From: Rhodoferax sp.
GTDB taxonomy: Bacteria > Pseudomonadota > Gammaproteobacteria > Burkholderiales > Burkholderiaceae_C
DNA length: 6,668 nt
Assembly: GCA_028711355.1 (NCBI GenBank)
Contig: JAQTSL010000205.1
Span: 1 to 6,668 of the forward strand
Direction: 5' to 3'
The notes under the pieces are model-generated. The model saw only the letters and a list, made by a program, of their open reading frames with translations. It had not been told where the DNA came from and did not search any database. Positions 1 to 5,841 of the stretch are shown here, in pieces. The position numbers and the translations under genes are program-made. The number at the start of each line of letters is the position of its first letter. The stretch's first letter is position 1.

Positions 1-1
1 G

Positions 2-1168
2 GAGGCACTGCTGGCGGCCGAATTGCCCAGCTACACCTGGCCCGATTTTGATGAAAACACCGCGTCCTCCATGTGCTACACCAGCGGCACCACCGGCAAC
101 CCCAAGGCGGCGCTGTACAGCCACCGATCGACCGTGCTGCACGCCTACGCCGCCGCCTTGCCCGACGTGATGTGCCTGTCGGCGCGCGATTCGATTTTGC
201 CGGTGGTGCCGATGTTTCACGTCAACGCCTGGGGTATTCCGTATTCAGCCGCACTGACCGGCGCCAAACTGGTGTTTCCGGGGCCCGGCATGGACGGCAA
301 GTCGATTTATGATTTGATCGAGCTGGAGCAGGTGACTTACGCCGCTGGCGTGCCGACCATCTGGCAGATGCTGCTGGGCCACATGGAGCCCAACGGCCTG
401 CATTTTTCAAGCCTCAAGCGCACGGTGATTGGCGGCTCAGCCTGCCCGCCGGCGATGATCACCGCGTTCAACGACAAATATGGCGTTGAGGTGTTGCACG
501 CCTGGGGCATGACCGAGATGAGCCCGCTGGGCACGCTGTGCACGCTCAAGAACAAGCATTTGACCATGTCTGCAGAAGACAAGATGAAGGTGCGCCTCAA
601 GCAAGGTCGCTGCATCTACGGCGTTGACATGAAAATTGTTGACGGCGACGGCAACGAGCTGCCCTGGGACGGCAAAACCTACGGTGACCTGCTGGTCAAG
701 GGGCCGTGGGTGGTGCGCGAATACTTCAAGGGTGTGGGCGACGCCGAGGCGGTCAAGCCGCTGATCGACGGCTGGTTCCCGACCGGCGACGTGGCCACCA
801 TTGACGCCGACGGCTATATGCAGATCACCGACCGCAGCAAGGACGTGATCAAGAGCGGCGGTGAGTGGATCAGCTCAATCGACATTGAAAACATTGCGGT
901 GGCACACCCGGCGGTGGCGATGGCCGCCTGCATCGGCATGAAGCACCCCAAGTGGGACGAGCGCCCGATTGTGGCGGTGGTGAAAAAGCCGGGGCAGGAG
1001 CTCACGCGGGACGAGTTGCTGGCGTTCTACCAGGGCAAGGCGGCCAAATGGCAAGTGCCCGACGACGTGGTGTTTTTAGACGCGATTCCGCTGGGTGCCA
1101 CTGGCAAGATGCAAAAGACCAAGCTGCGCGAGATCCTCAAAGACTACGTGCTGCCGGATCTGCGCTGA
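2..1168 (+). CDS. AMP-forming acyl-CoA synthetase (fatty-acid/organic-acid CoA ligase), 5'-truncated by window edge
   Basis: This enzyme would activate a carboxylic acid to its acyl-CoA through an acyl-adenylate, in the cytoplasm. The frame is open from base 2, so a TTG at 23 is internal and the true start is upstream. About 389 residues are visible; the family is usually about 540, so roughly 150 N-terminal residues are missing. Visible ANL-superfamily motifs are the phosphate-binding YTSGTTGNPK (77-106), HAWGMTE with the adenine/Thr-Glu motif GMTE (506-517), the ribose-binding Asp in GWFPTGD (codon 788-790), the hinge region ITDRSKDVIKSGGEW, and the C-terminal catalytic Lys in ATGKMQK (codon 1106-1108). 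All key residues are present, so the enzyme looks active. MKHPKWDERP near the C-terminus resembles medium/long-chain AlkK-like ligases, but chain length or an aromatic substrate cannot be read from sequence alone. It ends 147 bp before a Liv-type transporter gene on the same strand. Confidence 0.93.
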   Translation, partial: EALLAAELPSYTWPDFDENTASSMCYTSGTTGNPKAALYSHRSTVLHAYAAALPDVMCLSARDSILPVVPMFHVNAWGIPYSAALTGAKLVFPGPGMDGKSIYDLIELEQVTYAAGVPTIWQMLLGHMEPNGLHFSSLKRTVIGGSACPPAMITAFNDKYGVEVLHAWGMTEMSPLGTLCTLKNKHLTMSAEDKMKVRLKQGRCIYGVDMKIVDGDGNELPWDGKTYGDLLVKGPWVVREYFKGVGDAEAVKPLIDGWFPTGDVATIDADGYMQITDRSKDVIKSGGEWISSIDIENIAVAHPAVAMAACIGMKHPKWDERPIVAVVKKPGQELTRDELLAFYQGKAAKWQVPDDVVFLDAIPLGATGKMQKTKLREILKDYVLPDLR

Positions 1169-1210
1169 ACCGGCAAGCTGATTGCACCAGTGTGCTGTGT
1201 CACCTGTGCG

Positions 1211-1234
1211 ATACCCCTAGGGGATATCCCTCGG
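1211..1234. promoter_or_regulatory. Overlapping palindromes, candidate operator upstream of the transporter
   Basis: Two perfect 10-bp palindromes overlap by three bases: CCCCTAGGGG (1214-1223) and GGGATATCCC (1221-1230). The same stretch also reads as a direct repeat, ATACCCCTAGG (1211-1221) and ATATCCCTCGG (1224-1234), 9 of 11 identical with a 13-bp period. The site lies about 80-105 bp before the binding-protein ATG, in the only sizeable spacer before it. This is a plausible place for a dimeric regulator to bind. No convincing -35/-10 pair was found next to it, and no regulator is named. Confidence 0.4.
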
Positions 1235-1305
1235 CCACGATGCGTGTGTTTGCCGCTACGCTCTAAGGTGTGACCAGCCTTGCTGGCGCTGAAACGTCAA
1301 CAACC

Positions 1306-1311
1306 AGGAGA
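1306..1311 (+). promoter_or_regulatory. Ribosome binding site fixing the binding-protein start
   Basis: AGGAGA lies four bases before the ATG at 1316. It supports that ATG over the in-frame upstream TTG at 1280, which would add twelve residues ahead of a normal signal peptide. Confidence 0.8.
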
Positions 1312-1315
1312 CTTT

Positions 1316-2551
1316 ATGAAATTTGCTATTAAAAGTATTGCTGCTTGCGCAATGATGACATGCTCTGTGGCCGTTTTTGCCCAGAGCGGTCAGACGGTAA
1401 AAATCGCCTTCATCGACCCGTTGTCGGGGCCGTTTGCCAACGTTGGGCAAAACCAGCTCAAGAGCTGGCAGTTTGCCGCCGACAAGCTGGGCGGCGCCAG
1501 GAGCGCTGCGGGTGTCAAGTTTGAGGTGGTTGGTTTTGACAACAAAGGCTCGCCGCAAGAAAGCCTGAACTCGCTCAAGGCCGCCATTGACCAGGGCTTT
1601 CGCTACGTGACGCAAGGCAACGGTTCAGGTGCAGCGCTGGCGATCTCGGGCGCCGTTGCCAAGCACAACGAACGCAACCCGGGCAAAGAGGTGGTATTCC
1701 TGAACTACGCCGCCGTCGATCCGGCGCTGACCAACGAAAAGTGCGACTACTGGCACTTCCGGCTGGACGCTGACACCTCGATGAAGATGGAAGCGCTCAC
1801 CAGCTTCATGAAAGACCAGCCCAAGGTCAGCAAGGTCTATCTGATCAACCAGAATTACTCGCACGGCCAGCAGGTGGCCAAATATTTCAAAGATGCGATC
1901 GCGCGCAAACGCCCCGACGTGAAAATTGTCGGTGAAGACCTGCACCCGATCGGTCAGGTGAAAGACTTTGCGCCCTACGTGGCCAAGATCAAGCAATCAG
2001 GTGCTGACGCCATCGTCACTGGCAACTGGGGTGCTGACCTGACGTTGTTGGTCAAAGCGCTCAACGACTCGGGCCTGAAGCTGCCGATGTACACCTACTA
2101 CGCGCAGGTTACCGGCACCCCGACTGCGCTGGCTGCTGGTGGCGACGGCGAGGTCTATGTCATTGCCTACGGCTCGGCTAACCAGCCCGGCGAGATTGGT
2201 GCACTGTCCAATGAATACAAGAAAAAATTCAACGACGACTACTACACCTACGCCACCTTCAACGGCATCAACCTGATGAGCGCAGCCATTGCCAAGGCCA
2301 AGTCCACCGACCCGGTGAAGGTGGCTGCCGCCATGGAAGGCCTGTCGATCCCCAGCTTTGCTGGCGAGGTGCAGATGCGCAAATCGGACCACCAGTTGCA
2401 GCAGTCGATGTACGTGACCAAGTGGCAAAAAGTGGACAAAAAGTACCCGTACAGCGTGGAAAACACCGGTTACACCTTTGCTCCCGTCAAGCAGATGGAC
2501 CCGTACATCGCCAGTACCCCGACCAGTTGCCAGATGAAGCGCCCGGGTTGA
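1316..2551 (+). CDS. Periplasmic substrate-binding protein of a Liv-type (HAAT) ABC importer
   Basis: This 411-residue protein captures the solute in the periplasm and delivers it to the LivH/LivM permease. The ATG at 1316 follows AGGAG and opens a typical Sec signal peptide: K2/K6, a hydrophobic core (residues 8-21), and a VFA cleavage site after A22. There is no lipobox, so it should be soluble. The mature protein starts near QSGQTVKIAFIDPLSGPFANVG, the usual first strand and ligand loop of the Peripla_BP_6 fold. Further family-like segments are QGNGSGAALAI, NYAAVDPALTNEKCDYW and INQNYSHGQQ. It is somewhat longer than E. coli LivJ/LivK (about 370 residues). The mature chain has exactly two cysteines, C143 and C405, which could form a disulfide. 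It is co-directional with the permease and ATPase genes but separated from them by a 223-bp repeat-bearing spacer. The substrate is unknown: branched-chain amino acid is the default label, but the neighbouring CoA ligase suggests an organic acid. Confidence 0.93.
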   Translation: MKFAIKSIAACAMMTCSVAVFAQSGQTVKIAFIDPLSGPFANVGQNQLKSWQFAADKLGGARSAAGVKFEVVGFDNKGSPQESLNSLKAAIDQGFRYVTQGNGSGAALAISGAVAKHNERNPGKEVVFLNYAAVDPALTNEKCDYWHFRLDADTSMKMEALTSFMKDQPKVSKVYLINQNYSHGQQVAKYFKDAIARKRPDVKIVGEDLHPIGQVKDFAPYVAKIKQSGADAIVTGNWGADLTLLVKALNDSGLKLPMYTYYAQVTGTPTALAAGGDGEVYVIAYGSANQPGEIGALSNEYKKKFNDDYYTYATFNGINLMSAAIAKAKSTDPVKVAAAMEGLSIPSFAGEVQMRKSDHQLQQSMYVTKWQKVDKKYPYSVENTGYTFAPVKQMDPYIASTPTSCQMKRPG

Positions 2552-2602
2552 TCTAGAGCCGCTGTGCACCGGCTGTGGCTACTTGGTTGATGAAAGCGTA
2601 TT

Positions 2603-2680
2603 GTCATTCCCGCGCACATCCACGTCATTCCTGCGCACATTCCCGTCATTCCCGCGCACATTCCCGTCATTCCCGCGCAG
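2603..2680 (+). repeat. 21-bp tandem repeat array, 3.7 copies
   Basis: Copies lie at 2603-2623, 2624-2644, 2645-2665 and a partial copy at 2666-2680. Each begins GTCATTCC(C/T)GCGCACAT; copies 2 and 3 differ by one base and copy 1 by three from copy 3. The unit's first 14 bases are the left end of the REP-like hairpin that follows, so the array looks like serial duplication of half of that palindrome. Because 21 is a multiple of three, several frames stay open and give spurious heptad peptides. No gene is supported here. Confidence 0.9.
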
Positions 2681-2733
2681 GCGGGAATCCAGGGTTTGCC
2701 GAGATGCTGGATTCCCGCCTACGCGGGAATGAC
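2666..2733. repeat. REP/dRS3-like long inverted repeat between binding-protein and permease genes
   Basis: The 27-base arms 2666-2692 and 2707-2733 are complementary at 26 of 27 positions, around a 14-base loop (2693-2706). Each arm holds its own 20-bp near-palindrome, ATTCCCGCGCAGGCGGGAAT (2669-2688) and ATTCCCGCCTACGCGGGAAT (2711-2730). Both fit the ATTCCC-N8-GGGAAT form known as dRS3 in Neisseria and seen in dispersed REP-type repeats of other proteobacteria. In mRNA it would form a very strong stem-loop. A T5 run at 2744-2748 lies 10 bases past the stem, too far for a classic intrinsic terminator. By analogy with REP elements after malE in E. coli, it may protect the upstream binding-protein mRNA and lower expression of downstream genes. 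No transposase is in the window. Confidence 0.88.
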
Positions 2734-2774
2734 GAAGCTCGGCGTTTTTCACTTTAACTTTCCTTCCAATATTG

Positions 2775-3722
2775 ATGGAGTTTTTTGCCATTTCGACGCT
2801 CAACGGCGTCAGCTACGGACTGCTGCTGTTTATGCTCAGCTCCGGGCTGACGCTGATTTTTAGCATGATGGGCGTGCTTAATTTTGCCCACGCATCGTTT
2901 TATATGCTGGGCGCCTACTTTGCCTACACGCTGACCGGCTGGCTGGGGTTCTGGCTGGCGCTGCTGCTGGCGCCGCTGGGCGCGGGCGTGCTGGGTGCCT
3001 TGTTTGAGCGCTATGTGTTGCGACGGGTGCATCAGTACGGGCATGTGGCCGAGCTGCTGATTACCTTTGGCATGAGTTACATCCTGCTGGAGCTGGTGCA
3101 ACTGGTGTGGGGGCGCAGTTCGGTCGATTACCGTGTGCCAACTGCGCTGGACGGGCCGCTGTTTACCCTGTATGGCACCCAGTTTCCGATCTACCGCGCC
3201 TTCATGATGGCGGTGGCGCTGGCGATGCTGGCAGCGTTGTGGTTGTTGCTCACGCGCAGTCGCATCGGGCTGGTGATTCAGGCGGCGTTGACACACCCGC
3301 ACATGGTCGAGGCGCTGGGCCACAACGTGCCGCGTGTCTTCATGCTGGTGTTTGGCGGCGGCTGCGCGCTGGCCGGTCTGGCTGGCGTGATTGGCGGCAA
3401 CGCGTTTGTCACCGAGCCCGGCATGGCTGCGGGTGTGGGGGGCATCATTTTTGTGGTGGTGGTGGTTGGTGGCATGGGCTCGCTGGGCGGCGCGTTTTTG
3501 GCGTCGCTGCTGATCGGCATCTTGCAAACCTTTGCGGTGGCGGTGGATGGGTCGATCCAGTCTGCCCTGCAAACGATTGGCTTGAGCGTCACGGCTGACA
3601 CCTTTGGCTATGCATTGTGGAAGCTCAAAGTCAGCCAGGTGGCGCCGATCCTGCCGTACCTGCTGCTGGTGCTGATGCTGATTTTCAGGCCCAAGGGCCT
3701 GCTCGGAACGCGGGAAGACTGA
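2775..3722 (+). CDS. livH: Liv-type ABC transporter inner-membrane permease, LivH family
   Basis: This 315-residue integral membrane protein is one half of the translocation channel (BPD_transp_2 type). Its N-terminus, MEFFAISTLNGVSYGLLLFM, and the following segment GLTLIFSMMGVLNFAH are typical of LivH. Hydrophobic stretches lie roughly at 10-30, 33-50, 56-77, 93-112, 142-160, 188-208, 221-234, 238-256 and 289-304. The long polar segment 160-188 (TRSRIGLVIQAALTHPHMVEALGHNV) is the expected cytoplasmic coupling loop that docks on an ATPase. IFRPKGLLG near the end is the usual family C-terminus. I prefer ATG at 2775 over TTG at 2772 by family alignment. No Shine-Dalgarno sequence is visible; the preceding bases are pyrimidine- and A-rich. 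Its stop shares one base with the livM start (TGATG), so the two are probably translationally coupled. Confidence 0.93.
   Translation: MEFFAISTLNGVSYGLLLFMLSSGLTLIFSMMGVLNFAHASFYMLGAYFAYTLTGWLGFWLALLLAPLGAGVLGALFERYVLRRVHQYGHVAELLITFGMSYILLELVQLVWGRSSVDYRVPTALDGPLFTLYGTQFPIYRAFMMAVALAMLAALWLLLTRSRIGLVIQAALTHPHMVEALGHNVPRVFMLVFGGGCALAGLAGVIGGNAFVTEPGMAAGVGGIIFVVVVVGGMGSLGGAFLASLLIGILQTFAVAVDGSIQSALQTIGLSVTADTFGYALWKLKVSQVAPILPYLLLVLMLIFRPKGLLGTRED
3712..3717 (+). promoter_or_regulatory. Ribosome binding site for livM inside the end of livH
   Basis: GGGAAG lies four bases before the ATG at 3722. With the TGATG junction it decides the livM start against the far-upstream in-frame TTG at 3617, which would run deep into livH. 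Confidence 0.6.
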
Positions 3723-5050
3723 TGCCGTTCTTGACGAGCCTTTTTTTGCGTTTTGAAACCCGTCGGGCTGGCGCGTACATGGTGCACCCGGTTGATTTGG
3801 GACGCGTGATCATCTGGGGCAGCTACGCGCTGATTTTGTTGCTGGCGCCGTTGCTTTTTACCAGCAGCTTGAGCCAGACGCTTTTGAGCCAGATGGGCAT
3901 CGCGATCATCGTTTGCCTGAGCTACAACATGTTGCTGGGGCAGGGCGGCATGCTCAGTTTTGGCCACGCCGTCTATTCCGGCATGGGTGCCTTTCTGGCC
4001 ATGCACACGCTTAATCTGGTCAGCGGCGGCTGGCCGTTGCCGGTCAGCCTGACGCCCCTGGTGGGTGGGTTGTGCAGCGCTCTGGTTGCGCTGTTGCTGG
4101 GCTGGGTTACCACCAAAAAAGCAGCCACGCCGTTTGCCATGATCACGCTGGGTGTGGGTGAACTGGTGTGGGCGATGGCGCTGATGTTCCCCGAATTTTT
4201 TGGCGGCGAAGGCGGTATCTCGGGCAACCGTGTGGCTGGCAGTAAACCGTTTGGCATCACCTATGGGCCGCAGCTACAGCTTTATTACCTGATTGCGGCC
4301 TACACCTTGGTCTGCACCGGGTTGATGTACGCTTTTACCCGCACGCCGCTCGGGCGGATGTTGAACGCGGTGCGCGACAACCCCGAACGCGTGGCTTTTG
4401 TCGGCTACAACCCGCAGGTGGTGCGCTACCTCACCTTCATCATTGCCGCCTTTTTTGCCGGTATCTCGGGCGGCTTGGCGGCGCTTAATTTTGAGATCGT
4501 CACCTCTGAGGTGGTCAGCGGCTATCGCAGTGGCGCCTATCTGCTGTTTACCTTTTTGGGCGGCGCGACCTTTTTCTTTGGCCCGATTCTGGGCGGCATT
4601 TTGATGGTGCTGGCGTTTGTCCTGCTGTCAGAATTCACCAAGGCCTGGCTGCTGTACCTGGGGCTGATCTTTTTGTTCATGGTGATGTACGCGCCCGGTG
4701 GGTTGGCTGCCCTCTTGATGATGAACCTGCGGCTGGCGGCGTTTGGCCATCTGCGCCGTTTGTGGGCCAGTTACCTGGGGCTGGCCGGGACCGCACTGGT
4801 GGCGCTGGTGGGGGCAGCGGCGATGGTCGAGATGGTCTATCACCTACAGCTCAACACCGCGCTGGGGCCTGAGCTGAACTTTATGGGGGCCAAGCTCAAC
4901 GCGCACGGCTTAAGCAGTTGGTTTGGCGCCGTCTATGCCAGCGCGACCGGCGTGGCGCTGTTTGAGCTGTGCCGGCGTGAATTTGTGCGCCAGTGGGGCC
5001 AGGCCAACGAAGATATCGAACAAGAAATCAAGCGACGCGAGACCGCATGA
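3722..5050 (+). CDS. livM: Liv-type ABC transporter permease, LivM family, with C-terminal extension
   Basis: This 442-residue membrane protein is the second half of the channel and pairs with LivH. Family marks are LSYNMLLGQGGMLSFGHAVY (66-85), the coupling loop RTPLGRMLNAVRDNPERVAF (207-226), and MYAPGGLAAL (322-331), which normally comes close to the end of LivM. Hydrophobic segments before that lie roughly at 28-47, 55-72, 84-100, 111-128, 137-156, 186-204, 235-256, 271-304 and 310-325. Beyond the usual end there are about 110 more residues: a further likely membrane segment (351-373), a non-hydrophobic stretch, a weakly hydrophobic helix (about 399-416), and a charged tail ending EQEIKRRETA. 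Similar tails occur in some Burkholderiales LivM proteins, as I recall them; the role is unknown. ATG at 3722 overlaps the livH stop by one base; the stop overlaps the livG start as ATGA. Confidence 0.92.
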   Translation: MPFLTSLFLRFETRRAGAYMVHPVDLGRVIIWGSYALILLLAPLLFTSSLSQTLLSQMGIAIIVCLSYNMLLGQGGMLSFGHAVYSGMGAFLAMHTLNLVSGGWPLPVSLTPLVGGLCSALVALLLGWVTTKKAATPFAMITLGVGELVWAMALMFPEFFGGEGGISGNRVAGSKPFGITYGPQLQLYYLIAAYTLVCTGLMYAFTRTPLGRMLNAVRDNPERVAFVGYNPQVVRYLTFIIAAFFAGISGGLAALNFEIVTSEVVSGYRSGAYLLFTFLGGATFFFGPILGGILMVLAFVLLSEFTKAWLLYLGLIFLFMVMYAPGGLAALLMMNLRLAAFGHLRRLWASYLGLAGTALVALVGAAAMVEMVYHLQLNTALGPELNFMGAKLNAHGLSSWFGAVYASATGVALFELCRREFVRQWGQANEDIEQEIKRRETA

Positions 5051-5841
5051 CGCACCACGATACGCCGCCTGCACTGCAGCTTGAAGACCTGCGCAAGACC
5101 TTTGGCAAGACGCCCATCATTCGCGGCATCAGCCTGACGGTGCAGCCCGGCGAGCGGGTCGGCATCATTGGCCCCAACGGTGCTGGCAAATCGACGTTGT
5201 TCAACCTGATCAGCGGGCGCATCGAGCCCACTTCTGGCCGGGTGCTGCTCAACGGCCAAAATGTGGTCGGCAAGAAGCCTTTTGAGATCAACCGGCTGGG
5301 CCTGAGCCGCAGCTTCCAGATTACCAACATCTTCCCCAAACTCAGCGTGTTCGAGAACCTGCGCTGTGGCGTGCTGTGGAGCCTGGGCTACAAGTACACC
5401 TTCCTGAAATTTTTGCTGGACCTGGACGACGCCAACGACCGCGCGCAAGAGCTGATGGAAAGCATCCACCTGGATAAAAAGCGTGACACGCTGGCCATGA
5501 ATCTCACCTACGCCGAACAGCGCACGCTAGAGATCGGCATCACCATCGCCGGTGGCGCGAAAGTGATTTTGCTGGACGAACCCACGGCTGGCATGAGCAA
5601 GCTTGAAACGCGTCATTTCATCAAGCTGATCCGGCACGTCACAGAGGGTAAAACGCTATTGACAGTAGAGCATGACATGGACGTGGTGTTTGGGCTGGCG
5701 GACAAAATTGCCGTGGTGGTGTATGGCGAATTATTGGCCTTTGACGGGCCCGAGGTGGTGCGCGCCGACGCCCGTGTGCAAGAGGCTTATCTGGGCTCGC
5801 CGGTGGCCGCTGCCAGCACCGTTAACGCGCCGGAGGCCTGA
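5047..5841 (+). CDS. livG: Liv-type ABC transporter ATPase, LivG family
   Basis: This 264-residue cytoplasmic ATPase is one of the two nucleotide-binding subunits that drive uptake. Visible motifs are Walker A GPNGAGKS (42-49), Q-loop SFQITNIFP with Q91, Walker B VILLDEP (173-179) with catalytic E178, D-loop region AGMSKLET (181-188), and H-loop VEHD with H209. FQITNIFPKLSVFENL is characteristic of LivG, and the insertion around 105-130 (CGVLWSLGYKYTFLKFLLDL) is the usual LivG helical-subdomain enlargement. The signature is LTYAEQ (153-158) instead of the LivG-typical L-x-YG-x-Q or canonical LSGGQ, so the key glycine is alanine. The ATG at 5047 overlaps the livM stop (ATGA), so translation is probably coupled; the Shine-Dalgarno sequence is weak. 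The last residues (SPVAAASTVNAPEA) look like a flexible tail. Confidence 0.94.
   Translation: MTHHDTPPALQLEDLRKTFGKTPIIRGISLTVQPGERVGIIGPNGAGKSTLFNLISGRIEPTSGRVLLNGQNVVGKKPFEINRLGLSRSFQITNIFPKLSVFENLRCGVLWSLGYKYTFLKFLLDLDDANDRAQELMESIHLDKKRDTLAMNLTYAEQRTLEIGITIAGGAKVILLDEPTAGMSKLETRHFIKLIRHVTEGKTLLTVEHDMDVVFGLADKIAVVVYGELLAFDGPEVVRADARVQEAYLGSPVAAASTVNAPEA
5832..5836 (+). promoter_or_regulatory. Ribosome binding site for livF inside the end of livG
   Basis: GGAGG lies four bases before the ATG at 5841, overlapping the last codons of livG. It supports the TGATG junction as the livF start. Confidence 0.65.

Noticed and set aside
1182..1270. A sigma70 promoter for the binding-protein gene
   Set aside because: TTGCAC at 1182-1187 has no good -10 at the right spacing, and other candidates are weaker. 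A promoter is likely here, but I cannot place it.
1328..1366. Lipoprotein signal in the binding protein (cysteines C11 and C16)
   Set aside because: Residues before C16 (AMMT) do not fit a lipobox, and a good VFA signal peptidase I site follows at residue 22.
2666..2748. Rho-independent terminator after the binding-protein gene
   Set aside because: The stem is strong, but the T5 run is 10 bases beyond it rather than directly adjoining, and the element matches a dispersed REP type. Partial termination is still possible.
2470..2803. Open frames on both strands across the repeat spacer, with repeating peptides such as MTGMCAG or HSRAHSR
   Set aside because: They come from the 21-bp array (a multiple of three) and the REP hairpin. 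Peptides ending SRLRGNDE are a familiar translation of such repeats; there is no ribosome binding site or domain.
2754..3601. Long minus-strand frames opposite livH (about 270 and 107 codons)
   Set aside because: They are shadows of a high-GC gene, rich in His/Gln/Arg, with no domain logic, and they lie opposite an unambiguous permease.
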